Origin: CAWBCI01 sp963787195
Lineage (GTDB): Bacteria > Bacteroidota > Bacteroidia > Bacteroidales > JAGOPY01
Length of the DNA stretch: 64,000 nt
NCBI GenBank assembly: GCA_963787195.1
Contig: CAWBCI010000026.1
Coordinates: 62,001-126,000 of the forward strand
Reading direction: 5' to 3'
The notes under the pieces are model-generated. The model was not told where the DNA came from and did not search any database. It saw only the letters and a list, made by a program, of their open reading frames with translations. Shown one piece after another: positions 1-9,445 of the stretch. Position 1 is the first letter of the stretch, and each line of letters starts with the position of its first letter. The translations under genes were made by a program, and so were the position numbers.

Positions 1-3000
1 GCCACCTGCCAGTCCGTCGATATCTATATTAAGCACAGCGGAATTCGACATAGAAAAATTCCCGTTCAAGCGCATACTGCCGGGAGAGGCCCCGGGGGAA
101 AGTATACCGTTATTGACAAAGTTCGGTGCGGCTGGCAGGTCCAATATTCCATTACCGTAAATAATGGCACCGGCTGTATTAGTCAGAGATGCATGGAAAT
201 TTATCTCACCACTTACCAGATTGAGCGATCCATAGTTAATAAAGTCTTCATACATAGCCAATAAACCGGAACCACCTGTTTTTTCAAAAAGACCATAATT
301 TTCAATCAGGTGATTGGGACCTGTACTATAGGTAAAAGCTGTACCATCATCCTGAACATCAATAGTCCCGGAATTCATATTTATAATAATCCCGTTGGTC
401 AGATAAACATCTGCTCCTGCAACCATGTTCAGGTTGCCATAATTTAGGATGCTTGTTGAATCCACCACTTGCTTGGTACCGCTGGTGGTCAGGTCCAGAT
501 CCGTCAGATTTATAAGCCTGCCACCGCCCTTAAGGTAACCCGTTCTCCATTCGGGTGCATTGCCGCTAAAGTTGAAAATGCTTGAATCAGGGACATAGAG
601 AGAACTGTACCAGTCGATCGTGCCCAAATTGGTTCCGGTGATGGTATCCGAACAGGTGATATCTTGCGCGAAGGTGATTTCCGCACCCGCTAAAGTATTC
701 CAGATCGCTGATGAAAAGGATATCTGATTATTGTTCAAATTGAGAAGGCCCGAATCTACTTCCAGGGTCCCTCCCGTATTTACAAGTTCAGCAAGGATAT
801 TTGAAGTGCCCGTTCCGCCGCTCTTTTTGATAAGACCCGTGTTGTCGACAATATGTGTTACTCCTGTGGAATAAGTCAGATCACAAGCATCCTCCTGTAT
901 ATCTATGACTCCGGTACTTGTATTTTTGAGAACACCGTGAGATACGTAAAGGTCAGCCCCTTGCGTCAGTCTGATTGAGTCATTGTTGACCAGTCGGGTC
1001 GAATCGAATATTTGTTTGGCAGAAGTTGTAGTAAGTTTGATGACATTATTATTTGTCAAAACACCTCCTCCGTTAAGGTTGCCCGAACTCCAGTTTATTC
1101 CCTCTCCACCAAAGTTTAAAGTGGCGGCAGATTGAACATAAACATCTCCGGTCCAGTTCAAGTTCCCATCGATGGTGCCGCTCAAGGTACCCGAGCAATA
1201 AGCGTTCCCTCCTATCCTCAGTTCAGCTCCCGAATTAGCATAATAAGTCCCTCCGTTTAAAGCCAGGTTCGTATTGTTCAAAACCAGTTGACCTGAGTCG
1301 CAACCTATAATTCCTCCATTATTTTCCAGTTCTACAAAGAAATTTGTGTAACTAGTCCCCGAAACTTTCTTTATAAGGCCCGTATTTTCGAGCAAATGTG
1401 ACCCAGCTCCCGTAATCAGCAAATCACTATGGTCATCCTGCTCAATTACCCCGCTGGATGAATTATTTATAATGCCATCGGCAATATAAATGTCCCCTCC
1501 GCTTATTAGCTTCAGCAGACCATTGTTGACAAGCGTAGTGTTTCCGTATATGTGTTTAGCGCCATTTGTTATAACGAAAATAGTATCGGTATTGGTCAGG
1601 GTCCCTCCTCCGTCAAGATCTCCACTTTCCCAGTAAATACTATTTCCGTCGAAATTGAAAGTAACGCTGGATGCTACAAATACCGTACTGCCCCAGGTCA
1701 ATGTACCTTCGATGGTCCCGGATAAAGTCCCTGTACATGTTACCTTCTGAGAAAAATTTAGTTCAGCGCCGGCAGATGCATTATATGTTCCACCGTTCAA
1801 TTCGCTCGCCGTATTATTGATATAGAGTAAACCTGATTGGGAGCTGAGGCTCCCCCCGTTATTGGTCAACTCTACATTGATATACGAACTACCACTGCCC
1901 ACGGATTTCGTAATAGTACCGGTATTCACCAGGGAATGGGAACCCCCTCCGGTCACCAGAAAATCGGAAGCGTCATCCTGTATGTCAATTAGGGCCGATG
2001 CATAATTATTGAGTTGACCGTCGGCTATATACATATCGGCTCCATTGCTCAGGTTTATAGTTCCGTAATTATCCAGGCTTGTTCCCCCGATGATCTGTTT
2101 AGATGCGGCGGTGGTCAGGTTTATGGCGCCATTATTGGTCAGGGTACCTCCGCCTGAAAGGTAGCCAGTTGTCCAGTAAATACCATTTCCGTCGAAATTG
2201 AAAGTGGCGCTGGATGCTACATATACCGTAGTGCCCCAGGTCAATGTACCTTCGATGGTCCCGGATAAAGTCCCTGTACATGTTACATTCTGAGAAAAAT
2301 TCAGTTCAGCGCCGGCAGATGCATTATATGTCCCACCGTTCAATTCGCTCGCTGTATTATTGATATAGAGTATACCTGATTGGGAGCTGAGGGTCCCCCC
2401 GTTATTGGTCAACACTGCATAGATATTGGAACTACTGCTGCCCGCGGATTTCGTAATAGTACCGGTATTCACCAGGGAATGAGAACCCAATCCAGTCACC
2501 ATAAAATTGGAACCGTCATCCTGTATGTCAATGAGGGCCGTTGCATAATTATTGAGTTGACCGTCGGTTATATACATATCGGCTCCACCGCTCAGAATTA
2601 TAGTTCCGTAACTATCCAGGCTTGTCCCTCCGCTGATCTGTTTAAATGCGGTGGTGCTCAGGTTTATGGTGCCATTATTGGTCAGAGTACCTCCGCCTGT
2701 AAGGTAGCCACTGCTCCATTCAATGGTCGCTCCGGTTGCTATTGATGAAGGATTTGTAAAGTTGAGGGTATTGCTCATATAAAGTATTGCAGTGCCCTGC
2801 AGAGTGACAGACTGTGTGCTGACGGCAATGTTCATGGTAACGGCAGCACCGGTGGGTATCACCGCATCTTCGGATAGGCCCGGAATGTGGGTGAGGCTCC
2901 AGTTATTACCGTCACCCCAATTAATCCCATCACCGTTTCCGGTCCATGTATTTACCTGTGCAAAAAGAGGGGAAAATTCGAGACATAGCAATGTCAGGAA

Positions 3001-3027
3001 TAGAGATAGTAATGATTTTGGGTTCAT
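1..3027 (-). CDS. Secreted repeat-rich beta-helix/adhesin-like protein, C-terminus beyond the left edge
   Basis: The frame is open from an ATG at 3027 to position 1 without a stop, 1009 codons, so the gene continues out of the window. An AAGGAG Shine-Dalgarno lies about 9 bases before the ATG and supports this start. The product begins with a signal peptide (MNPKSLLSLFLTLL, ending near FAQ) and continues into Gly/Asn/Thr-rich, low-charge repeats of about 180 residues with phrases such as NNGGTLTN, IDIQDDAS and LNGGTYNA. Near the edge it reads LSPGASPGSM, the phrase commonly seen in autotransporter-associated beta-helix repeats. I infer an extracellular beta-solenoid exported by Sec and probably T9SS. 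The sorting domain would lie outside the window, so that last point is untested. No enzyme motif is visible. Confidence 0.85.
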   Translation of the reverse strand, partial: MNPKSLLSLFLTLLCLEFSPLFAQVNTWTGNGDGINWGDGNNWSLTHIPGLSEDAVIPTGAAVTMNIAVSTQSVTLQGTAILYMSNTLNFTNPSSIATGATIEWSSGYLTGGGTLTNNGTINLSTTAFKQISGGTSLDSYGTIILSGGADMYITDGQLNNYATALIDIQDDGSNFMVTGLGSHSLVNTGTITKSAGSSSSNIYAVLTNNGGTLSSQSGILYINNTASELNGGTYNASAGAELNFSQNVTCTGTLSGTIEGTLTWGTTVYVASSATFNFDGNGIYWTTGYLSGGGTLTNNGAINLTTAASKQIIGGTSLDNYGTINLSNGADMYIADGQLNNYASALIDIQDDASDFLVTGGGSHSLVNTGTITKSVGSGSSYINVELTNNGGSLSSQSGLLYINNTASELNGGTYNASAGAELNFSQKVTCTGTLSGTIEGTLTWGSTVFVASSVTFNFDGNSIYWESGDLDGGGTLTNTDTIFVITNGAKHIYGNTTLVNNGLLKLISGGDIYIADGIINNSSSGVIEQDDHSDLLITGAGSHLLENTGLIKKVSGTSYTNFFVELENNGGIIGCDSGQLVLNNTNLALNGGTYYANSGAELRIGGNAYCSGTLSGTIDGNLNWTGDVYVQSAATLNFGGEGINWSSGNLNGGGVLTNNNVIKLTTTSAKQIFDSTRLVNNDSIRLTQGADLYVSHGVLKNTSTGVIDIQEDACDLTYSTGVTHIVDNTGLIKKSGGTGTSNILAELVNTGGTLEVDSGLLNLNNNQISFSSAIWNTLAGAEITFAQDITCSDTITGTNLGTIDWYSSLYVPDSSIFNFSGNAPEWRTGYLKGGGRLINLTDLDLTTSGTKQVVDSTSILNYGNLNMVAGADVYLTNGIIINMNSGTIDVQDDGTAFTYSTGPNHLIENYGLFEKTGGSGLLAMYEDFINYGSLNLVSGEINFHASLTNTAGAIIYGNGILDLPAAPNFVNNGILSPGASPGSMRLNGNFSMSNSAVLNIDIDGLAGG
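440..2700 (-). repeat. About 540-bp in-frame tandem repeat inside the left-edge gene
   Basis: The phrase starting gatggt...gt(a/c)cc recurs near 640, 1174, 1715 and 2255, giving a period of 534-541 bases, about 180 codons. The two copies around 1640-2160 and 2180-2700 are almost identical over hundreds of bases, while the copies closer to the left edge are clearly diverged. Confidence 0.8.
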
Positions 3028-3426
3028 AATTTAGACTCCTTAAGGGTTTGTGATCATTCAATGAATAAAGACTGAATTTAACCTGGCAGGGTAAGACGCA
3101 AATTTATCCCTTCCAAATACTGGGATAAATTATTTGAATACTTCAGTCTGAATGCCAAATTTATAGCCCAATCAACTTAAATGAAAGTCATTTTATTCAT
3201 TTAACATTGTCTTAACATAATACAAAGCCAAAATATCAGGCATCTTCATCCTGAATAATTAAACAAAATTTGTAACTATAATAGACAGGATCATACAGTT
3301 AAGGGAAAAATTGCTGGATAATCTTAAAAATAAGTCACACTTGGGAAAGTGCTTCCGGTTTATATTCAAAATTTACTTCCCCATTCGTGGGGTCAGGATA
3401 AATGCGGATTAAGTTTCCAGGAATTC
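3028..3426. other. Intergenic region without a recognised gene
   Basis: AT-rich spacer between the stop of the 635-residue protein and the start of the left-edge gene. Apart from the candidate -7 box I see no hairpin terminator, RNA gene or convincing short reading frame. Confidence 0.6.
3099..3106 (-). promoter_or_regulatory. Possible -7 box (TAAATTTG) of the left-edge gene
   Basis: The reverse strand reads TAAATTTG, a match to the Bacteroidota -7 consensus TAnnTTTG, about 70 bases before the start codon. No TTTG box is seen at the expected -33 position, so support is partial. Confidence 0.4.
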
Positions 3427-5334
3427 TTACTTCATCTTTACCAACTTAGTGCAGAAATTTTGCTTACCGGCTGTGAGGCAACAAATATAGACACCGGGGG
3501 AAAGGTCTTTTCCTTCAAGTATAAATTGATGCCTGCCTCTCTCCATATCCGCATCCCATAAGACTTGCTGGATTTGCCCCAGAATGTTGTCTATTACTAT
3601 TTTCACCCGTGATGTTTCAGGGAGCAGAAAGTTAATGGTAGTCTTATCGCTGAATGGATTTGGGCTGACGGAAAAATGTTCCAGGAAATAATTTTCAAGT
3701 AATCCAACTTCACAGGCCGATTCTACTTCCTGCTGGTTATAGCAGCCAGGGGCATTATCATGGATATCAACAGTCCCATTGGGATTTGCTAAATAATTAC
3801 AAATTGATACAATATCACATTCTGACAAAGTAAAATTATTATAAACGCTCAAATCTGTGACAGATCCTTCAGCAATATTCTCCAGGCCAACCAGACTTGC
3901 AAGGGATGCATTATCATAGACAAAAAGCTCAGCGCCAATGAAATTAAGGCCATCCAATGCCTCAAGGTTTGTCAGGTATTGATTCCCACCCAAATACTTA
4001 TCGCCAAGCATGAGGCTTCCCCCAATATAAGCCAGGTTCTCCAGCCCTGTCAGGCTTGTCAAATTATTACCCCACAAATAAAGGGATCCTCCAATATTTG
4101 TAAGTGCATCTAATCCTGATAAAGAATATGCAATATAACTATAGATATCAAGGCTACCTGTGATTGAACTGATCATGTTTAAACCATTCAGGTTATTGAC
4201 CATACTTATAAATATATCTCCTGATAATTCTGTACAGCCGGGAAAGTTGGACTGGAAGTTGTCGATGTCGGATTGCTCGTAAAAATAATAATTCCCATAG
4301 GGCAGGCAAGGCAAGGTTATGCCACATCCACTAGCTACTTCTGTGGGATTATTGCAACCAACTGCGTTTAAATAAATATTAATAGATCCGTTTGGATTGG
4401 CCAGATAAGAGCAAATATTTTGGGTCTCACAGTCAGACAGGGAGCCATTCAGCCATATGTAAAGGTTAATTATTGATGAAGGATTTATATTTCCCAGGGC
4501 GGCTATACTGTTTAAAGCATTATTGCTGGTAATCAATATATCTCCACTGATGGAAGTCAAACCTTCCAGACCATTAAGACTGGTAAGTGCGTTGTTTCCT
4601 CTTATGTATAGATCGCCTCCAAGGGATGTGAGAGCTTCCAGTCCTATGAAGGAAGTTAACTGTTCATTATCGCTTATCTGAAGCGCTCCCCCAACGGAAA
4701 CCAAATTTGCAAGCCCTAAAAAATTGGCCATGTTACTCATATATCTAACTGTAAGACCATCTCCTATGTTATTGAGGGACTCCAATCCGATTAGATTATT
4801 CATTCCATCATTCCGGCTAATGTATAGCAATCCACCTATGGAAGTCAGATTATCTAATCCTGACAGATCGGAAACAGCATTGTTGTTTGCAAAAAACATA
4901 TCTCCACCTATACTTGCCAGCCCATCTAATCCTTCCAGGTTATTGAGCATATCATTGAACCAAACTTCCAGGCTTCCTTCTATTGAAGTAAGTGACTCCA
5001 ACCCTGTTAAATTCAACAGGTTAGGGTTGGATTCAAGATAGATTTCTCCACCAACATAGTTTAGTGCATTCAATCCGTTTAAATTTTCAAGGCTTGTATA
5101 GTAGATTTTCAAACTATCACCTATTGAGGTCACAAGGCTCAATCCAATTAAGTTTATAATATCCTCACCATTAATCGTAATACTGCCTTCTATTTCTGTA
5201 CAATTAGGATAATTAAACTGAAAACTGTCAATTTCAGCCTGTGTCGTGAATATAATACCTTCAGGGAGACAGGACTGCCCTTTTAAACCGCTTAACATAA
5301 GCAATGCAATTAAAATTATGTAAAATTTTCTCAT
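3427..5334 (-). CDS. T9SS-secreted receptor-L/LRR-like repeat protein (635 aa)
   Basis: Signal peptide MRKFYIILIALLML...GQ, then two blocks of 23-25 residue repeats of the form LxGLxxLxxIGGxLxIxxN, as in receptor L-domain/LRR-like proteins of Bacteroidota. Each block opens with a Cys-containing cap (SCLPEGIIF; PCLPYGNYY) and closes with a second Cys-rich cap (ICSYLANPNG...GC), so the protein looks like two fused L-domain arrays, about residues 20-330 and 335-545. The last 85 residues are a type A T9SS sorting domain (VSPNPFSDKTTINF to KLVKMK). This suggests a cell-surface or released binding protein; the ligand is unknown. Two single-array paralogs lie at 7795 and 9446, and its 3' end is identical to that of the 7795 gene over 155 bases. 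Confidence 0.9.
   Translation of the reverse strand: MRKFYIILIALLMLSGLKGQSCLPEGIIFTTQAEIDSFQFNYPNCTEIEGSITINGEDIINLIGLSLVTSIGDSLKIYYTSLENLNGLNALNYVGGEIYLESNPNLLNLTGLESLTSIEGSLEVWFNDMLNNLEGLDGLASIGGDMFFANNNAVSDLSGLDNLTSIGGLLYISRNDGMNNLIGLESLNNIGDGLTVRYMSNMANFLGLANLVSVGGALQISDNEQLTSFIGLEALTSLGGDLYIRGNNALTSLNGLEGLTSISGDILITSNNALNSIAALGNINPSSIINLYIWLNGSLSDCETQNICSYLANPNGSINIYLNAVGCNNPTEVASGCGITLPCLPYGNYYFYEQSDIDNFQSNFPGCTELSGDIFISMVNNLNGLNMISSITGSLDIYSYIAYSLSGLDALTNIGGSLYLWGNNLTSLTGLENLAYIGGSLMLGDKYLGGNQYLTNLEALDGLNFIGAELFVYDNASLASLVGLENIAEGSVTDLSVYNNFTLSECDIVSICNYLANPNGTVDIHDNAPGCYNQQEVESACEVGLLENYFLEHFSVSPNPFSDKTTINFLLPETSRVKIVIDNILGQIQQVLWDADMERGRHQFILEGKDLSPGVYICCLTAGKQNFCTKLVKMK
3428..3582 (-). 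repeat. 155-bp segment identical to 7796-7950
   Basis: Base-by-base comparison shows complete identity between 3428-3582 and 7796-7950, covering the last roughly 50 codons of two otherwise diverged paralogs. The third paralog at 9446 lacks it. Confidence 0.95.
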
Positions 5335-5406
5335 TTGAAATTGGAATTTAAATATTAAATATTATTATATCTTTCATATTGGAATTATTGATAGAATGCT
5401 AAATGA

Positions 5407-7503
5407 TTATGGTATCAGGATGAATTTTCCAGAAGCTGATATTGTTGCGCCGGTCACACGAAACAAATACAAACCGGGTGTAAGTCCTGCTGCGTTCCAG
5501 TTAAAGTGATTTAATCCAGCCGGCTGGTATTCAACGGGCAATACTCCCACCTCCTGTCCCGAAAAATTATAAATGACAATTTTCACCTTAACCGGGATTT
5601 CCAGTTCATATTCAAAGTTGATCTCTCCCCTGCTGGGATTTGGGAAATTGCGAATAGAAATTACAGTTGACATTGGGATATAATTTTCTTTGATTCCAAC
5701 CGCAGCTCCATTATCAGTATGCAGAACGGTCCCTCCTTCACCCACAGCCCAGCCATTATCAGCATCGGTAAAACATAGGCCATTAAGGCCCTGGGATGTG
5801 ACCAGGTAAGGATACCAGTTTTCCCCTCCATCTTCCGTGTATAACAAAGTACCACCCGATCCCGCAGCCCAGCCATGGTTCATATCGCTAAACTCAATAT
5901 CCTGGAGCCATTGAGTTGTGCCACTATTTTGCTGCACCCAGCTATCTCCCCCGTCTGTGCTATGGTAAATCATTCCGTTCTGGCCAGCTACCCATGCGTT
6001 TAGGTCCCCGACAAAGGTTATGGATTCAATAGTGTCAGGTGTATCAATGGAATGATCCGACCAGGTAGTTCCTCCATCGGGAGTATATAAAACAAGTCCC
6101 TGATCTCCTACCAGGTAACCCTTGAGGAAATCAAGGAAATAAAGGCTCCTCAGGGTCAGGCTGCTCCCATTAGGCTGCACGAACCATTCCAGGCCACCGT
6201 CGATGGTGTGGACTACAACTCCCTGCTCTCCACAGGCCCAGCCACTATGTTCAATGAATTGAATATCATAAAGCCACACATCGGTATTACTGATTATGGT
6301 GTCCCAGGTGTTCCCCCCATCTTCAGTGCTTAATATTAGCCCGTTATTACCGACAGCCCAGCCTATCAAGGGGTTAGTAAAATATACGCTTTCAAGCCAG
6401 TCGGCCAGCCAGAGCGACTGGTTCGTCCAGTGCTGGCCCCCGTCAGAGCTATGTTCTATGATGCCCTCGTAACCAACATTCCAGCCATTGTCAGGATCGG
6501 TGAAGAAGACATCCCTGAATGGGTGTCGTGTGCAACATGTCAGGCGATCCCAGGTTTCACCACCGTCAGCAGTTTTATAGAGGCTGCCATAATAGCCGCC
6601 CAGGATACAGCTTTCAGCGGAGAAGGCAAAAACGTCATGGAAGCCGTCCTGGGTCTGGGCATCCTGCAGTTCCCATGTTGCACCACCATTACCGGTTTGA
6701 AGGATGACTCCATTAAGTCCGGCTACCCAGCCATTCTGGACATCTGTAAATTCAATCCCGTTGAGGGTTTCCGTAGTATTGCTCTGCTGGGGTACCCAAT
6801 TCAGGCCGCCATCGGTAGTATGCAGTATATTTCCCCCAATTCCGCAAACCCAGCCATTGAGGTTATCCGTAAAGCAAACTCCCCACATAGCCACTTCCAG
6901 TCCAGCAGAATCCTGTTTGTACCAGTTCTGCCCGCCGTCGACTGTGTGCAGGATAGTACATCCCGGCGGGACATTCCATCCTTTTCCACCGACGGCCCAT
7001 CCCTGCTGGTCATCAATAAATTCAAGGGCGTTGAGGTGATATGTGGAGTCTGAATTTTGGAGGGCCCAGGTATCACCACCATCTGTTGTATGGATAATTT
7101 TTCCATATGGGCCAACTGCCCAACCGGTAGTCATATCAATAAAGGTGATGTCCCTGTATTCGCCCACTACCGGGCTCCATTGGGCTTCCCAGATTTGCCC
7201 ACCATCAGGGGTATGTAACAATGTACCTTCAAGGCCGCAGACCCATCCGTTCTGATCATCCAGAAAGAAGGCAGCTCGGAGCCTGGCACCTGTATAAGCA
7301 TGCTGTTCTTCCCAGCTCAGTCCGCCATCGTCAGTGTGTAAAATAGTTCCGATATCTCCAACGAGCCATCCTTCGGCCGGATCGACAAAACAAATATCAA
7401 AAATATGGTTTCCGGTAGGCCGGGGATTTTGCCACTCCCACTGGGCATTTGAAATTGTAAACATTAAACAGGCAATAAGAATAAGGCAGGCTTTAGTTTT
7501 CAT
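5407..7503 (-). CDS. T9SS-secreted YCF48/BNR-like repeat protein (698 aa)
   Basis: Signal peptide MKTKACLILIACLMFTISNAQ followed by fourteen repeats of about 45 residues with the core GWxVGxxGxILHTxDGGxxW, the pattern of YCF48/photosynthesis-system-II-assembly-like and BNR/sialidase-type beta-propeller blades. Fourteen blades suggest two seven-bladed propellers in tandem. The tail (ISIRNFPNPSRGEINF to ASGKFILIP) is a type A T9SS sorting domain. The Asp-box-like pattern is structural; I see no sialidase catalytic set, so an enzyme activity is not supported. Plausible role: extracellular or surface scaffold or binding protein. It sits between the L-domain paralogs with the same orientation but with spacers of 72 and 291 bases. 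Confidence 0.9.
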   Translation of the reverse strand: MKTKACLILIACLMFTISNAQWEWQNPRPTGNHIFDICFVDPAEGWLVGDIGTILHTDDGGLSWEEQHAYTGARLRAAFFLDDQNGWVCGLEGTLLHTPDGGQIWEAQWSPVVGEYRDITFIDMTTGWAVGPYGKIIHTTDGGDTWALQNSDSTYHLNALEFIDDQQGWAVGGKGWNVPPGCTILHTVDGGQNWYKQDSAGLEVAMWGVCFTDNLNGWVCGIGGNILHTTDGGLNWVPQQSNTTETLNGIEFTDVQNGWVAGLNGVILQTGNGGATWELQDAQTQDGFHDVFAFSAESCILGGYYGSLYKTADGGETWDRLTCCTRHPFRDVFFTDPDNGWNVGYEGIIEHSSDGGQHWTNQSLWLADWLESVYFTNPLIGWAVGNNGLILSTEDGGNTWDTIISNTDVWLYDIQFIEHSGWACGEQGVVVHTIDGGLEWFVQPNGSSLTLRSLYFLDFLKGYLVGDQGLVLYTPDGGTTWSDHSIDTPDTIESITFVGDLNAWVAGQNGMIYHSTDGGDSWVQQNSGTTQWLQDIEFSDMNHGWAAGSGGTLLYTEDGGENWYPYLVTSQGLNGLCFTDADNGWAVGEGGTVLHTDNGAAVGIKENYIPMSTVISIRNFPNPSRGEINFEYELEIPVKVKIVIYNFSGQEVGVLPVEYQPAGLNHFNWNAAGLTPGLYLFRVTGATISASGKFILIP

Positions 7504-7687
7504 GACTAAAAAGTTTGGTTGAATAATTTACGCAAGACTATAGGGATAAATCCTAAACCCGGGGAAGGATTAACATTGCGGATTATAGAGATGGCCTGCT
7601 AAATTTACGAAAATCAAAACGGAATATCAAGGAATAAAAAAAGCGTTGAGTATGCCTTTTTATAAGAGGCAACTGAAAAGTATTATT

Positions 7688-7765
7688 CTGGCAAAATTCC
7701 AAAAAACAAATTCCAAAAAACAAACAAATAACAAATTACAAAATTCAAAACCCAGATCAAATTTG
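7688..7765. repeat. Dispersed AT-rich motif (AAATTCCAAA type), copy 1
   Basis: A low-complexity run built on CAAATTCCAAAAAACAAA, followed by AACAAATTACAAAATTC. A related run in reverse orientation lies at about 11262-11326. Similar enough to note, but low complexity makes homology uncertain. Confidence 0.4.
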
Positions 7766-7794
7766 CTATTAACGATTAGGCTATACCGAAATTC

Positions 7795-9255
7795 CTACTT
7801 CATCTTTACCAACTTAGTGCAGAAATTTTGCTTACCGGCTGTGAGGCAACAAATATAGACACCGGGGGAAAGGTCTTTTCCTTCAAGTATAAATTGATGC
7901 CTGCCTCTCTCCATATCCGCATCCCATAAGACTTGCTGGATTTGCCCCAGCAGGTTACGAATTACGAGTTTCACCTGTCCAGGCCCAGCCAGCATGAAAC
8001 TAAGAGTAGCTTGATCCCTGAAGGGGTTGGGCCCCAGTGTAAATTGCTCAGAAAGGAAATCCTCCTCCAGCCCTGCACCACATAATGACTCTACCTCAGC
8101 CCGGCTGGCACAGCCTTCATCATTCCCGTATATTTCTACACTACCATTGGGCACAACAAGGTAAGCACACATACTCGCCACATTGCAGGCACTAAGGAAA
8201 TTATTGTTTGTAATCACCAGGTCCCGGATGCTTGCTGTGGCTATATTGTCGAGTCCGCTGAGACTGTTGAGGGAAGGATTTTCATTTATCTCAATATTCA
8301 AACCAATATTCTTCAGGCCCATAAGGGCTGATATATCGCTTAATTGCTGGTTCTTTTCAATAATAAGGCTGGTTCCCAGGAATTGCAGGTTCTCAAGTCC
8401 ACTAAGGTCCGTGAGTGAATCATTCCCATCTATATCAGCCCATCCAATTTCAAGGCTTCCGCCTATTCGAGTCAAATTACTCAAAGCATGGAGATTTTTC
8501 AAGCTTTGGTTATTATAGATCATCACATGCCCGCCAATTGTGCTGATATTATCCAGCCCGGCCAGGCTTTGGAGGTTCTGACAGCTGGAGATCCTGATGC
8601 TTCCGGTCATGGAGGTCAGGTTTTGAAACAGGCTAAGATCCGTAAGTTTATTGTCTCCCATAAGATAAATGCTTCCCCCGATGGAATCCAGATTAAGGAG
8701 CCCGCTCGCGGTACTTAATGAGTCGACGCTTGTCATCAAGAAATCCCCTCCTATATAATTCAGGCTCTCAAGTGCATCAAGACTTTTGAGCCTGTCCAGG
8801 TACATCAGTCGAAAATCCCCACCCACTGACTGAAGGTTCTCCAATCCTGTCAGATATTCAATGAGATTGTGGGATTGCAGGAAAAAATCATGGCCTACAG
8901 TGTTAAGGTTCTCAAGGCCTGAAATATCTTTAAGATAGAAATTTCCCTTGATTATTAAATCGCCTCCGACGTAAGTCAATGAATTCAGACCTGTGAGGTT
9001 TGTCAGGGGATAAGCATCCGTTATTTTCAGGTCACCGCCAACGGAAGTCAGAATATACAAGCCGTTCAGGCTGGTAATATCGTCACCATTTATGATGGCA
9101 TTTCCTTCGATCTCTGTACACCCGGGATAATTCAGATGGAAGTTATCGATAGAAGCCTGGCTGTTAAATACTATACTGTCGGGGATGCAGGACTGGGAGA
9201 AAGCAAAAATATGGCAAATGCTTAAAACCAGGGTAAGAATGGCAAAATTCTTCAT
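7795..9255 (-). CDS. T9SS-secreted receptor-L/LRR-like repeat protein
   Basis: I choose the ATG at 9255 (MKNFAILTLVLSICHIFAFSQ), which begins a clean signal peptide; the longer frame to 9279 would use a TTG and add eight residues (MPNPNPKI) ahead of it. The mature protein starts with the cap SCIPDSIVFNSQ and has about 13 LxGLxNLxxIGGxxxI repeats, a C-terminal cap (CNVASMCAYLVVPNGS...GC) and a type A T9SS sorting domain. It is a single-array version of the 3427 protein. Its last 50 codons are identical to that gene at DNA level, whereas its body is closer in layout to the 9446 protein. Probable surface-exposed binding protein, ligand unknown. Confidence 0.88.
   Translation of the reverse strand: MKNFAILTLVLSICHIFAFSQSCIPDSIVFNSQASIDNFHLNYPGCTEIEGNAIINGDDITSLNGLYILTSVGGDLKITDAYPLTNLTGLNSLTYVGGDLIIKGNFYLKDISGLENLNTVGHDFFLQSHNLIEYLTGLENLQSVGGDFRLMYLDRLKSLDALESLNYIGGDFLMTSVDSLSTASGLLNLDSIGGSIYLMGDNKLTDLSLFQNLTSMTGSIRISSCQNLQSLAGLDNISTIGGHVMIYNNQSLKNLHALSNLTRIGGSLEIGWADIDGNDSLTDLSGLENLQFLGTSLIIEKNQQLSDISALMGLKNIGLNIEINENPSLNSLSGLDNIATASIRDLVITNNNFLSACNVASMCAYLVVPNGSVEIYGNDEGCASRAEVESLCGAGLEEDFLSEQFTLGPNPFRDQATLSFMLAGPGQVKLVIRNLLGQIQQVLWDADMERGRHQFILEGKDLSPGVYICCLTAGKQNFCTKLVKMK
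7796..7950 (-). repeat. 155-bp segment identical to 3428-3582
   Basis: Second copy of the identical 3' segment; it encodes the end of the T9SS sorting domain of the 494-codon frame. Confidence 0.95.
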
Positions 9256-9445
9256 GATTTTTGGGTTTGGGTTTGGCAATAAAGAAGGTAAATATAATGA
9301 TTAATTCGTCAGATGGTAAATAATTATTAAATATAGGGCACTGACCATGCAGGCCCTGGCTTGTGGAAGATTGGAAAGGTGGAAAGGTGGAAGTGTATTT
9401 TTGACAAGAAAAAGATGAATATGCCCCAATTAAGCTGCACTATGC

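Noticed and set aside
2380..2745. 121-codon plus-strand frame within the left-edge gene
   Set aside because: Opposite-strand shadow of the repeat-rich gene on the minus strand.
6430..7053. 207-codon plus-strand frame
   Set aside because: Opposite-strand shadow of the YCF48-like repeats.
7688..7765. CRISPR-like array
   Set aside because: The repeated words are low-complexity AT text without constant spacing or spacers.
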